In this document: piece after piece, positions 45,153 to 54,058 of the stretch
Layout: each line of letters begins with the position of its first letter
Position numbering within the stretch: the first letter of the stretch is position 1
Assembly (NCBI RefSeq): GCF_963677875.1
Contig: NZ_OY782564.1
Span: forward strand, 186,001-250,000
From: Thiomicrorhabdus sp.
GTDB lineage: Bacteria; Pseudomonadota; Gammaproteobacteria; Thiomicrospirales; Thiomicrospiraceae
Reading direction: 5' to 3'
Length of the DNA stretch: 64,000 nucleotides
The notes under the pieces: model-generated
Databases searched by the model: none
Seen by the model: the letters and a program-made list of their open reading frames with translations, nothing else
What the model was told of the DNA's origin: nothing
Program-made: the position numbers and the translations under genes

Positions 45153-46070
45153 TCAACGTGGTTTCTTGGCGCGTGGATGCGCCTGATCGTATACCTTTGC
45201 CAGATGCTGCATATCCAATTTCGTGTAAATCTGTGTGGTCGACAAATTGGCATGCCCCAGCATCTCCTGAACCCCTCTCAAATCGCCGCTCGATTCCAGC
45301 ACATGCGTTGCGCACGCATGACGAAAACGGTGCGGCGACATCTTCGTCGGCAGACCGGCCATCAACGCCCGACGATCCAGACGTTGCTGAATTGAGCGAA
45401 TTCCCAAACGTTTACCGCCCCGCCCGACAAACACTGCCGCTTCATTTTCAGCCGCATGCTCCTGGCGGATATCGAGCCAGTTTTTCAACGCCAGCAAAGC
45501 CTTACTGCCAACAGGTGCCAATCGCACCTTCTGCCCTTTTCCAAGAACGCGCACCCAACCGTCACCCAATTCGGCCAACCCCGGTTTCAAATCCAGTTCG
45601 GCACACTCTGCAACACGTAAACCCGCCGAATACAACAGTTCAAAAATCGCCTGATCGCGAACATCCATCCAGCCGCGTAACGGCTGATCAAGCAACTGCT
45701 GCGTCCAATCCACATCCAGACTTTTCGGCAATGGCTTCGGCTGCTTCGGCGCACGAATACCCCGAGCCGGATTGAGAGAAATACGTTCCATTTCCAGCAA
45801 AAAATCAAACAAACTGCGCAGGGCGGAAAGCTGTCTGCTCAAAGTACGCGCGCTGATTCCCTGCGTCATCCTCTCGGCGACAAAATCGCGAATCGCGGCG
45901 GCGTCGACATCACTCCATTGATCGAACGCTTCAGCATTTCCCCGCTCATCGCCACCGCGTTGCAGATAAAATCCAGCAAACGCGATCAAGTCCCGCTGAT
46001 AACTGTCGATCGTATGTTGCGAGCGATTCTGTAACTTCAGTTCCCGCAAAAACGCTTCCCGCAGTAACAT
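45153..46070 (-). CDS. xerC: Tyrosine recombinase XerC
   Basis: Site-specific recombinase that resolves chromosome dimers at dif together with XerD. The 305-aa protein has an N-terminal SAM-like core-binding domain and the catalytic set: Arg in YSAGLRVAE, Lys in GKGQKVR, HRFRHACATH, the LGHANLSTTQIYTKLD His and the Tyr nucleophile (about residue 288). The dapF-DUF484-xerC order supports XerC rather than XerD. It starts 5 bp after the DUF484 gene. Confidence 0.93.
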   Translation of the reverse strand: MLLREAFLRELKLQNRSQHTIDSYQRDLIAFAGFYLQRGGDERGNAEAFDQWSDVDAAAIRDFVAERMTQGISARTLSRQLSALRSLFDFLLEMERISLNPARGIRAPKQPKPLPKSLDVDWTQQLLDQPLRGWMDVRDQAIFELLYSAGLRVAECAELDLKPGLAELGDGWVRVLGKGQKVRLAPVGSKALLALKNWLDIRQEHAAENEAAVFVGRGGKRLGIRSIQQRLDRRALMAGLPTKMSPHRFRHACATHVLESSGDLRGVQEMLGHANLSTTQIYTKLDMQHLAKVYDQAHPRAKKPR

Positions 46071-46075
46071 AAAAA

Positions 46076-46747
46076 TTACCTTTCAAAGAGATGACGGAAA
46101 CGGGAAGTGATCAACTCCGCCATCACACCAAGAAAATAGGTCCCCAGTTCCGGATTGAACCGATCGGTCACGCTACCCAGCGCCAGAGCACCCCAGACGC
46201 GCTTTTGTCCCAAGGGCAACAAACAGATGGAATCGATAGGCACATCTTCGCGAAACAAGCCCTTGCGCCACTCATCTTCCAGCAAACCGCATACCGGTTG
46301 ACCGACTTCCAAGGTACTTTTCAGAGCCTTGACCCAGGTTTGGCTCACCCCCAGTTGAGAGAGGCCGTCAATGCTTTTTTGCGGCAGCTCCCAGGAAACC
46401 AGATGAATCGAATCCACTTCAAACAAGGCTTTCATTTCCCGATAAATGACTTCTACCGCTTCCGACTCGCTCTGCGCGGCCATCAAACGGTTGGTAAACA
46501 GCAAAACCTTCTGGAACAGCGCGCTGTTCTCGCCGGCAATGCTCATCATACTGTCAACCTCACCCTTCAACGAATCGCGTTGATGGCGCAGCTGAGTGAT
46601 CTGCCGTTCCACCAGTGAAATCTGATTGCCACTCTGTGGGTGCGGAATACTCAAATCATTTAACAATTCAGGATACGTATGGAAAAACTGCGGATTACGG
46701 CTCAGGTAATCGGCAATTTGTCGTTCACTCAAAACCGCTTCGCTCAT
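46076..46747 (-). CDS. DUF484 family protein
   Basis: A 223-aa cytoplasmic protein, the usual partner between dapF and xerC in gammaproteobacteria. It opens with LSERQIADYLSRNPQFFHTYPELLNDLSIPHP, followed by a coiled-coil-prone segment (VERQITQLRHQRDSLKGEV) and a GAF-like domain. No biochemical role is established. It overlaps dapF by 4 bp. Confidence 0.88.
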   Translation of the reverse strand: MSEAVLSERQIADYLSRNPQFFHTYPELLNDLSIPHPQSGNQISLVERQITQLRHQRDSLKGEVDSMMSIAGENSALFQKVLLFTNRLMAAQSESEAVEVIYREMKALFEVDSIHLVSWELPQKSIDGLSQLGVSQTWVKALKSTLEVGQPVCGLLEDEWRKGLFREDVPIDSICLLPLGQKRVWGALALGSVTDRFNPELGTYFLGVMAELITSRFRHLFER

Positions 46748-47571
46748 AGATTCACTTCACCTTCGAATACTGTTTCTGCCGGGCCGCTCATCCATAAAGG
46801 TTCTCCAGACCCGCTCCAGCGAATCTGCAGCTCTCCGCCAGGCAGAGAAATCAGTACATCGTCGTCAACCAGCTGCCAGCGATGAAGCACCGCCATGGCA
46901 GCACAAGCTCCGGTGCCACACGCCAAGGTCTCTGCAGCTCCACGTTCGTAAACACGCAGACGTACATGCCGACGATCAACTTTTTCGGCGAAACCGACAT
47001 TCACTCTCTCCGGGAACAGCGGATGCGATTCCAGAAACGGGCCGATTGTCTCAACCGGAGCCTGATCCACGTCTTCCACCAACAGAACCGCATGCGGATT
47101 TCCCATGGAAACCGCGCCGATTTCAATTTCGCCGAGCGGTGTTTGCAGCGGATATTTCTCCTGCTGCAACTGCGTGAACGGCAAAGAATCAGGCTCAAAG
47201 TTCGGTTCCCCCATATTGACTCTAACCCAGCCGTTATCTTCTATATACAGAACAATGATTCCGGAAGCCGTTTCGACCACAATTTCTTTATTGTCGGTCA
47301 GCCCCTTATCGAACACAAAACGCGCAAAACAACGCGCGCCGTTTCCGCATTGCTGCACTTCCGAACCGTCGGCATTGAAAATACGATAGCGAAACTCGAC
47401 GCCATCCCGTGTTGGGGATTCAACCACCAGCAACTGGTCAAAACCGATTCCGAAATTACGGTCGGCCCAGCGCTGAATCTGCTCCGCCTCGAAAGCAAAT
47501 GGTTTATCGGTTGCGTCCACGACCATAAAATCGTTTCCCAAGCCATGCATTTTGGTAAATTTCAATGTCAT
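46744..47571 (-). CDS. dapF: Diaminopimelate epimerase
   Basis: Converts LL- to meso-diaminopimelate for lysine and peptidoglycan. MTLKFTKMHGLGNDFMVVD is the standard N-terminus. The two catalytic Cys lie in CGNGARCFARF and LACGTGACAAMAV. I chose the ATG at 47571 (275 aa, the usual length); the frame is open to 47631 but the extension is not family-like. It is the first gene of the leftward dapF-DUF484-xerC-hslV set and is divergent from hslU. Confidence 0.96.
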   Translation of the reverse strand: MTLKFTKMHGLGNDFMVVDATDKPFAFEAEQIQRWADRNFGIGFDQLLVVESPTRDGVEFRYRIFNADGSEVQQCGNGARCFARFVFDKGLTDNKEIVVETASGIIVLYIEDNGWVRVNMGEPNFEPDSLPFTQLQQEKYPLQTPLGEIEIGAVSMGNPHAVLLVEDVDQAPVETIGPFLESHPLFPERVNVGFAEKVDRRHVRLRVYERGAAETLACGTGACAAMAVLHRWQLVDDDVLISLPGGELQIRWSGSGEPLWMSGPAETVFEGEVNL

Positions 47572-47746
47572 CTTTGTGTATTTTCTGCCGTAAATCACCT
47601 CTCGCCGCGAAGCGATCGGTGAAGGGATCAATCTTTCTTCGATTCAGTGAAATTTATCACGACCATGATGACCTGGCAACTATTCTACAGCCCGCTCAAA
47701 GTAAGCCTCTTCCGTGGAATAAATCACTTTAACGACTGACTTCCTT

Positions 47747-47752
47747 TATAAT
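47747..47752 (+). promoter_or_regulatory. Consensus -10 element upstream of hslU
   Basis: TATAAT lies about 40 bp before the hslU ATG. The -35 region at 17 bp (TCACTT) is weak. I see no clear sigma-32 (CTTGAA...CCCCAT) promoter although hslU is heat-inducible in many bacteria. Confidence 0.5.
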
Positions 47753-47793
47753 GCACAACAAGTTTTGCGAAAACAGATAAGGATTTTTTCTCG

Positions 47794-49113
47794 ATGATGA
47801 CACCTAAAGAGATCGTGCATAGTTTAGATGCCCACATTGTCGGACAGGCCGATGCCAAACGTGCGGTCGCCATTGCTCTGCGTAACCGCTGGCGCCGCAG
47901 TCAATTGCCAACGGAATTGAGAAACGAAGTCACGCCGAAGAACATTTTAATGATCGGTCCGACCGGGGTCGGTAAAACCGAAATCGCCCGTCGCCTGGCC
48001 AAATTGGCAAACGCACCCTTTCTGAAAATCGAAGCCACCAAATTTACCGAAGTCGGTTATGTCGGTCGCGATGTCGATTCAATCATCCGTGATCTGGCGG
48101 AGAACGCCGTCAAAATGACCCGTGAGCAAGCGGTACAGCAAGTTCGCCGCCAGGCCGAAGACAAGGCGGAAGAACGCATACTGGATATTCTGCTCCCGCC
48201 GGTTCGCGGCAGAGAAGAAGAAAGCCACGAACAGATGGCCGATACCCGGCAGAAATTCCGCAAGCGCCTGCGAGAAGGCCAGCTGGACGACAAAGAAATC
48301 GAACTGGACTTAAGCGCTGCCGCACCGAATGTCGAAATCATGGGACCTTCCGGAATGGAGGAGATGACTCAGCAACTGCAAAGCATGTTTGAAGGCCTTG
48401 GCCAGCAACGCAAAGAGCGTCGCAAGCTGCCGATCAAAAAAGCCCTCAAAGCCTTGACCGACGAAGAAGCCCAGCGACTGGTCAACGAAGAAGAAATCAA
48501 ATCGCGCGCAATCGAAAGCGTCGAACAGCACGGCATTGTCTTCATCGATGAAATTGATAAGGTTGCAAAACGTCAGGAAGCTTCCGGCGGCGACGTTTCG
48601 CGCGAAGGTGTTCAGCGTGATCTGTTGCCGTTGATCGAAGGTAGTACGGTTTCGACCAAATTCGGCATGATTAAAACCGATCATATCCTGTTTATCGCTT
48701 CCGGAGCCTTCCACCTGTCGAAACCTTCCGACCTGATTCCGGAATTGCAGGGTCGACTGCCGATTCGCGTCGAACTGCAATCACTCAACGTTCAGGACTT
48801 CATGCGCATTCTGACCGAGCCGAAAGCGTCTCTGACCAGACAGGCAATCGAACTGCTGAAAACCGAAGGGATTGAACTGAGCTTCACCGAAGCCGGTATC
48901 CGCCGTTTGGCCGAGATCGCTTATCAGGTCAACGAAGGAACGGAAAACATCGGCGCCCGCCGTTTGCACACTGTGCTTGAACGTTTGCTGGAAGAAGTGT
49001 CTTTCGATGCTCCCGAAAACCCGGGAAGTCAGGTTGAAATCACCGAAGACTTCGTCAACGAACGACTTGGCGAACTGGCGGTCAACCAAGATCTGTCGCA
49101 ATACATTCTGTAA
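47794..49113 (+). CDS. hslU: ATP-dependent protease ATPase subunit HslU
   Basis: AAA+ unfoldase that feeds proteins to HslV. It is 439 aa with [21 protein letters not shown] at the start, Walker [16 protein letters not shown] (about 57), the GYVGRDV pore motif, Walker [12 protein letters not shown], and the C-terminal [17 protein letters not shown] that docks into HslV. The first Met is followed by a second ([10 protein letters not shown]), so either may start. hslV is about 2.8 kb away on the other strand. DUF971 and ubi genes follow on the same strand. Confidence 0.96.
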   Translation: MMTPKEIVHSLDAHIVGQADAKRAVAIALRNRWRRSQLPTELRNEVTPKNILMIGPTGVGKTEIARRLAKLANAPFLKIEATKFTEVGYVGRDVDSIIRDLAENAVKMTREQAVQQVRRQAEDKAEERILDILLPPVRGREEESHEQMADTRQKFRKRLREGQLDDKEIELDLSAAAPNVEIMGPSGMEEMTQQLQSMFEGLGQQRKERRKLPIKKALKALTDEEAQRLVNEEEIKSRAIESVEQHGIVFIDEIDKVAKRQEASGGDVSREGVQRDLLPLIEGSTVSTKFGMIKTDHILFIASGAFHLSKPSDLIPELQGRLPIRVELQSLNVQDFMRILTEPKASLTRQAIELLKTEGIELSFTEAGIRRLAEIAYQVNEGTENIGARRLHTVLERLLEEVSFDAPENPGSQVEITEDFVNERLGELAVNQDLSQYIL

Positions 49114-49134
49114 CCTGAACCGGGAAGCCTTGAT

Positions 49135-49521
49135 ATGCCTCACCCTTTGACGATCAAGCTGCATCAGAAATCGCGCAAACTGGAAATCGGCTTTGACGAC
49201 GGCAAAACTTTCCAACTGCCGTGCGAATACCTTCGAGTCTATTCGCAATCGGCAGAAGTGACCGGCCACGGGCCGGGACAGGAAACATTGCAACTCGACA
49301 AACAGGACGTCAATATTGCGGAAATTTCCCCTGTCGGCAACTATGGCATAAAATTACACTTTGACGACGGACACGACACCGGCATTTACACTTGGCAACG
49401 TCTATACGAACTTGGCGACAAACAACACAGTTACTGGATGGACTATCTGCGCCGGGTCATGCGTGCCGGGCACAAACACCCGGATCTGGATGCGCTCAAA
49501 CAGGCGCCCCACAACGAATAG
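49135..49521 (+). CDS. DUF971 (gamma-butyrobetaine hydroxylase N-terminal-like) protein
   Basis: A 128-aa protein with the family pattern [24 protein letters not shown] start (here [17 protein letters not shown]), [15 protein letters not shown], and [24 protein letters not shown]. The domain is found alone in many proteobacteria, often between hslU and ubiE as here. A role in Fe-S or metal handling has been proposed for relatives but not shown. It starts 21 bp after hslU. Confidence 0.85.
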   Translation: MPHPLTIKLHQKSRKLEIGFDDGKTFQLPCEYLRVYSQSAEVTGHGPGQETLQLDKQDVNIAEISPVGNYGIKLHFDDGHDTGIYTWQRLYELGDKQHSYWMDYLRRVMRAGHKHPDLDALKQAPHNE

Positions 49522-49531
49522 GAACTCAAGC

Positions 49532-50284
49532 ATGAACCAGTCAAAAAAAACCATTGATTTCGGATTCACCGAAGTCCCGCTGGAAGAGAAGGTCAAACGC
49601 GTCAAAGGCGTATTCGATTCGGTCGCCGGTAACTACGACATTATGAACGATGTCATGTCAATGGGCATCCATCGCCTGTGGAAACGCCATACCATCGAAC
49701 TGAGCGGAGTTCGCCCCGGCCACAAAGTGCTGGATCTGGCCGGCGGAACCGGCGACTTAACCAAAGCGTTTGCCAAACGTGTCGGTAGCCAAGGTCAGGT
49801 TGTACTGGCCGACATCAACGAAAGCATGGTGCGCGTTGGACGTGATCGCATGATCAACGAAGGTTTGATCGGCAATATCGACTACACCATCACCAATGCC
49901 GAAGCTCTGGCCTTCCCCGACAACAGTTTCGACCTGGCAACCATTGCCTTCGGTCTGCGCAACGTCACCAATAAGGATAAAGCCCTTGCTGAACTGTATC
50001 GTGTTCTGAAACCGGGCGGACAACTGATGATTCTGGAATTTTCCAAAGTCACAAATCCGGCGCTTTCCAAACTCTACGATTTCTACTCCTTCAATGTACT
50101 GCCGAAAATGGGCAAGGTCATCGCGGATGACGAAGACAGTTATCAATATCTGGCCGAATCGATCCGTATGCATCCGGATCAGGAAACCCTGAAGCAAATG
50201 ATGCTGGACGCTGGTTTCGACAAAGCGGAATATCTCAATATGAGCCAGGGCATTGTTGCATTGCACCGCGGCTGGAAATACTGA
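49532..50284 (+). CDS. ubiE: Ubiquinone/menaquinone C-methyltransferase
   Basis: SAM-dependent methyltransferase of quinone biosynthesis. The 250-aa protein shows [32 protein letters not shown] (family start), the SAM motif [32 protein letters not shown], and [11 protein letters not shown] chose the ATG at 49532, just after the DUF971 stop; the open frame extends back to 49361 but overlaps DUF971. Translation order hslU-DUF971-ubiE-ubiJ-ubiB suggests one operon. Confidence 0.95.
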   Translation: MNQSKKTIDFGFTEVPLEEKVKRVKGVFDSVAGNYDIMNDVMSMGIHRLWKRHTIELSGVRPGHKVLDLAGGTGDLTKAFAKRVGSQGQVVLADINESMVRVGRDRMINEGLIGNIDYTITNAEALAFPDNSFDLATIAFGLRNVTNKDKALAELYRVLKPGGQLMILEFSKVTNPALSKLYDFYSFNVLPKMGKVIADDEDSYQYLAESIRMHPDQETLKQMMLDAGFDKAEYLNMSQGIVALHRGWKY

Positions 50285-50309
50285 ACCACCGATTAACGGA
50301 GACACAGAC

Positions 50310-50936
50310 ATGGCGACAATCGAAATGCTCCGAAGTGCCGTGAACGGTGCCATTGAAACCCTGGTCAACCGTCTGCTGACAATGGAAGAAAACGCCGACC
50401 TCAACCTGCAGCCCCTGCGGAACAAAGTCGTTTCTCTGCACATTCGCCCGCTTCAATCCCCCCTGTACCTGCTATTTGGCGATCAATCCGTGGTCTTGCA
50501 ACAGCATATCCATGGAGAAGCCGACGCTGAGGTGCAATGCGAACTGCAAGACCTCCTGCAACGTGATGCAACCCGTCTGCATGAAACGTGCCGTCAATCC
50601 GGTGACAGTGAAACCGCCGAAGCCTTCCTGAACCTGCTCGCTCAAATCGAATTTGACTGGGAAGAACACCTATCGCATTACACCGGAGATCTGATTGCCT
50701 TTAAAATCGGACACGGCATCCGCAGCCTCCAGAACGGCCAGCGCAAGCGCCGACAGGATTTCGAACAGACACTCAAAGAGTATCTGCAGTTTGAAATCAA
50801 CCTTCTGCCGACCGCATCGCAAATTCGCAACTGGTCTGCGAAAGTCGACGAAACCTCTAAACGCATTGAGGCTCTGGAACAGCGTATCGATGCCCGGCAG
50901 ACCGCTACCGAATCGTCCCCTCCGACCGGACAATAA
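50310..50936 (+). CDS. ubiJ: Ubiquinone biosynthesis accessory factor UbiJ (SCP2 domain)
   Basis: A 208-aa protein with an N-terminal SCP2 sterol-carrier-like domain (HIRPLQSPLYLLFGD... GEADAEVQCELQDLL) and a C-terminal helical tail with a coiled coil. UbiJ is a lipid-binding member of the soluble Ubi complex that works with hydrophobic quinone precursors. Its position between ubiE and ubiB is the standard one. The ATG at 50310 has AACGGAGA upstream; an earlier in-frame ATG at 50253 overlaps ubiE. Confidence 0.9.
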   Translation: MATIEMLRSAVNGAIETLVNRLLTMEENADLNLQPLRNKVVSLHIRPLQSPLYLLFGDQSVVLQQHIHGEADAEVQCELQDLLQRDATRLHETCRQSGDSETAEAFLNLLAQIEFDWEEHLSHYTGDLIAFKIGHGIRSLQNGQRKRRQDFEQTLKEYLQFEINLLPTASQIRNWSAKVDETSKRIEALEQRIDARQTATESSPPTGQ

Positions 50937-50980
50937 AATCCGGACGGAAATTCAAATAAGAACAGACAAAGCCATCCAGA

Positions 50981-52597
50981 ATGAAAGCACTCAAGCAATT
51001 CCTCCGCCTGATTAAAATCAACCGGGTTTTAACCTACTACCAGATTGACAGCATGGTCCTGACCGATAGCAAATTTGCCTGGCTGGTCTGGTTCAATCGC
51101 CTTTTCCCGTGGAACTGGCGCCATTCATCTGCCGCCGAACGCGGCGAGCGTATCCGGCTGGCCTTGGAAGAACTGGGCCCTATTTTCATAAAACTCGGTC
51201 AGGCGCTATCGACCCGCAAAGACCTGCTTCCCTATGATATTGCCGTCGAGTTGGCCAAACTGCAGGACGACTGTCCGCCGTTTGACGAGAAACACTCCGT
51301 CGAACTCATTGAAAACGCTTTGAAACAACCGGTCGGCGAGGCGTTTGCCGAGTTTGATCCGGTTCCTATGGCTTCCGCATCCATCGCTCAGGTACACGCC
51401 GCCCGTCTGCACAGCGGCACGGAAGTTGTGGTCAAGGTCGTCCGCCCGGACATCAAGCCGGTCATCGAACAAGACGTCGCCATCATGTTCTTGCTGGCCA
51501 AGCTATTCGAAAAGGCGGTCAAAATCGCCAAGCGTCTGCATCCGGTCGAAGTGGTCGCCGAATTCGAAAAAACCATCCTTGACGAACTGGATATGATTCG
51601 CGAAGCGGCCAATGCCGCCCAGTTAAAACGCAACTTTGCCGATTCCGATCTCCTGTACGTCCCGGAAATCTACTGGTCACACACCGCCGAGAACATCATG
51701 ACGATGGAACGTATCTACGGCATCCGCATCAGCGAAACAGATAAACTGATTGACGCCGGCATCGATTTGACCGACCTGTCGGCAAAAGGCGTCATCATCT
51801 TTTTCACCCAGGTATTCAAACACAACTTTTTCCACGCTGATATGCACCCCGGAAATATTTTTGTTCTCCCTGACGGGCGCTACGCCGCCATCGATTTCGG
51901 TATCATGGGCACTCTGACTCCGGAAGACCAGCGCTATCTGGCCGAAAACTTTCTAGCCTTCTTCAACCGTGATTATCTGCGGGTTTCCGAGCTGCACATC
52001 GAATCGGAATGGGTGCCGAAAGACACCCGGGTCAATGAACTCGAATCAGCGATTCGTTCGGTATGCGAACCGATCTGGGATCGCCCTTTGAAAGAAATTT
52101 CCTTCGGACTGGTTCTAATGCGTCTGTTCCAAACGGCACGACGCTTCGGAATGGAAGTACAGCCTCAACTGGTTCTTCTACAAAAAACCCTGCTGAACAT
52201 AGAAGGACTGGGACGCCAGCTTGACGACGAACTTGATCTCTGGGATACCGCCAAACCTTTCCTGGAAAACTGGATGCAAGATCGGGTCGGCCCCAAAGGC
52301 CTGCTTAAAAACATCAAGAACAACCTGCCGTTCTGGATGGAACAGGCTCCTGAAATTCCCGGGCTTTTGCACGGTACCCTGCAAAAACTCTCTCATCAGG
52401 GACTAAATGTTCAATCCGAACAGCTGCAACGTTTGCAACAGCAGATCGAACAGCAGAATAGACAACAACGTAACCGTGCGCTCGCCGTGGTCGTTGCTCT
52501 GCTCGGCCTGCTTGCCTACAACCAGTTCAACAGTGAATACCAACTGTATTCTTTTCTACTTTGGGGGCTGTCGATTGGCCTGATTCTGAAGAAATAA
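50981..52597 (+). CDS. ubiB: Ubiquinone biosynthesis regulatory ATPase/kinase-like protein UbiB
   Basis: A 538-aa ABC1/ADCK-family protein. Visible are the family KxGQ motif in [20 protein letters not shown], the Ala-rich loop [28 protein letters not shown] with the ATP-site Lys, [12 protein letters not shown] and [11 protein letters not shown]. Two C-terminal membrane segments (about 495-535) anchor it to the inner membrane. It helps extract quinone intermediates from the membrane. It starts 44 bp after ubiJ. Confidence 0.95.
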   Translation: MKALKQFLRLIKINRVLTYYQIDSMVLTDSKFAWLVWFNRLFPWNWRHSSAAERGERIRLALEELGPIFIKLGQALSTRKDLLPYDIAVELAKLQDDCPPFDEKHSVELIENALKQPVGEAFAEFDPVPMASASIAQVHAARLHSGTEVVVKVVRPDIKPVIEQDVAIMFLLAKLFEKAVKIAKRLHPVEVVAEFEKTILDELDMIREAANAAQLKRNFADSDLLYVPEIYWSHTAENIMTMERIYGIRISETDKLIDAGIDLTDLSAKGVIIFFTQVFKHNFFHADMHPGNIFVLPDGRYAAIDFGIMGTLTPEDQRYLAENFLAFFNRDYLRVSELHIESEWVPKDTRVNELESAIRSVCEPIWDRPLKEISFGLVLMRLFQTARRFGMEVQPQLVLLQKTLLNIEGLGRQLDDELDLWDTAKPFLENWMQDRVGPKGLLKNIKNNLPFWMEQAPEIPGLLHGTLQKLSHQGLNVQSEQLQRLQQQIEQQNRQQRNRALAVVVALLGLLAYNQFNSEYQLYSFLLWGLSIGLILKK

Positions 52598-52764
52598 ATT
52601 TTGCAGAGTCCGCATTCCTTGCCGATGTCTGTAGCGGTTTGGGTCTGTCGGCTTTGCAAACTTTTTCCACAATCACAAAACCGACTGCGGTTAGAATGAA
52701 AGCGAATAACGTCCGGTCCTTTTCATAAAGCACAATAAAACCCGGACGCCAAGAGGAGAAAATC

Positions 52765-53301
52765 ATGCATAAACTCATCGGATTCATCGCTTTCTGGATG
52801 CTCTCGTCGCAGACATTCGCCGGCGCAATCCTCCCTCTTGCAGTTGATCTGCAAAAAACCGCTAAAACGGCCGAAGCCAATAATGTTCCGATCGTCATTT
52901 TCGCTACCGCTACCTGGTGCAACTACTGCCGTAAATTGGAAGAGAACATTCTTTACCCTTTGCTGGAAACGACCTCGATCGAAAAATATGCGGAATTCCG
53001 TCAGTTGATTCTCGATAAGGATCACTGGCAGATGAAGAACTTCGACGGCAGCAAAATCGAAATGAAAACCCTCGGCCCGAAACTCGGGGTAAAAGTTGCG
53101 CCAACCACGATGTTTTTTAATTCAAAGGGCGAAATGATTGCTGAACCGATCATCGGACTGACACTGGAAGAATTCTATCCGGGGAATCTGGAGAAGGGGC
53201 TGAATCAAGCCTTGAAAGCCTTGAACAATCCGAAGCGGATCGATATTTATAAAATGGTGGAAGACAGCAGCGTCGATTATCAATTCCGCGCGAATCAATA
53301 G
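52765..53301 (+). CDS. Periplasmic thioredoxin-fold protein with CNYC active site
   Basis: A 178-aa protein with a signal peptide (about 1-19, ending TFA) and a thioredoxin-like domain. The active site is WCNYC (Cys52 and Cys55), preceded by VIFATAT, and the cis-Pro loop is VAPTTMFF. It resembles thioredoxin_7/SoxW-like or DsbD-gamma-like reductases. It could reduce a periplasmic or c-type cytochrome substrate, but the partner is unknown. It lies 167 bp after ubiB with GAGGAG before the ATG, and a bidirectional terminator follows. Confidence 0.8.
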   Translation: MHKLIGFIAFWMLSSQTFAGAILPLAVDLQKTAKTAEANNVPIVIFATATWCNYCRKLEENILYPLLETTSIEKYAEFRQLILDKDHWQMKNFDGSKIEMKTLGPKLGVKVAPTTMFFNSKGEMIAEPIIGLTLEEFYPGNLEKGLNQALKALNNPKRIDIYKMVEDSSVDYQFRANQ

Positions 53302-53390
53302 AGTTGTCAGCCAAAAAAACCTCTCGGCTTCGTTCGGAAGCCGCTCCCAAACATTACCGGCACTATATGATTGATGCCTCTTAAATAAAA

Positions 53391-53416
53391 AAACCGGGTA
53401 AAATCCCGGTTTTTTT
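53391..53416. terminator. Bidirectional intrinsic terminator
   Basis: AACCGGG, loop TAAAAT, CCCGGTT with an A-run before and a T-run after. It separates the plus-strand thioredoxin-like gene from the end of the minus-strand gsp/protease operon. Confidence 0.88.
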
Positions 53417-53448
53417 TCTGACTGACGACTGCAAGCCGCAACAGATTT

Positions 53449-54051
53449 TCAACGCAATTTATAGCGCGGCTCGCTGAAAAGAGGCGCCACCAGATCAACA
53501 TCCTTATCCCGATCCAGTGTTTCAATCAGCGCATCGTACGAAGCGGTTGGCTTAACGTCAACGATCACCGCATTGCTGCGCGGCAAACTCGTCAACAGCT
53601 TGAAACCATAACGTTCGATGACTTTATCAATATCTGCGGCACGATACGTTTTTAAAACAAAAGCGCCGGTAACCACTGCATTATGCCCGGTCTGCCGATT
53701 CAAAAGTACCGGCATGAATTCAATATGCCGCTCTTTGAAAATCCGTTCCACCGGTGCGCAGCTGTCTTTGGCAAACCAGGGCGCGAGAGTCGGAGTCTGA
53801 TAGATATACCAGGCGCCGTGCCGTTCGACCAATTGCAAACGCCACTCCGGATCCAGTTTCTCTTCGGGCTGCATGACAGCAACCCGGTCAGTCTGCAGCT
53901 GATAAATCCGACTGTCCGCCATCTGTCTGACCAACTGACAGGGTTCAGTCCAGGCCCAGCTGTTTTGAGTAAAACTCATCAACCCAAGCCCCAAACTCAA
54001 GGCAAATCCGGCAATACTGTTTTTATTCGTTAATCTCAATGCGCTTCTCAT
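53449..54051 (-). CDS. Putative external chaperone (trans-acting propeptide) for the adjacent S8 protease
   Basis: A 200-aa exported protein. A signal peptide spans about 1-33 (cleavage after SWA). The middle has two Cys (38, 98) that could pair. Residues about 128-200 read like a subtilisin inhibitor-I9 propeptide: FVLKTYRAADIDKVIERYGF, then SNAVIVDVKP, then LIETLDRDKDVDLVAPLF. This matches the pattern 'residues of a catalytic-domain propeptide, ending in dpxVxxvxP'. It starts 7 bp after the stop of a kexin-like protease that itself lacks a propeptide. In Aeromonas sobria the propeptide-less protease ASP needs the downstream gene product ORF2 for folding, and the arrangement is the same. The assignment is by pattern and context, without a database match. 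It is the last gene before the terminator. Confidence 0.65.
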   Translation of the reverse strand: MRSALRLTNKNSIAGFALSLGLGLMSFTQNSWAWTEPCQLVRQMADSRIYQLQTDRVAVMQPEEKLDPEWRLQLVERHGAWYIYQTPTLAPWFAKDSCAPVERIFKERHIEFMPVLLNRQTGHNAVVTGAFVLKTYRAADIDKVIERYGFKLLTSLPRSNAVIVDVKPTASYDALIETLDRDKDVDLVAPLFSEPRYKLR

Positions 54052-54058
54052 CGGTTTC

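Noticed and set aside
47572..47631. Upstream start for dapF
   Set aside because: The conserved N-terminus MTLKFTKMHG begins at 47571 and gives normal length.
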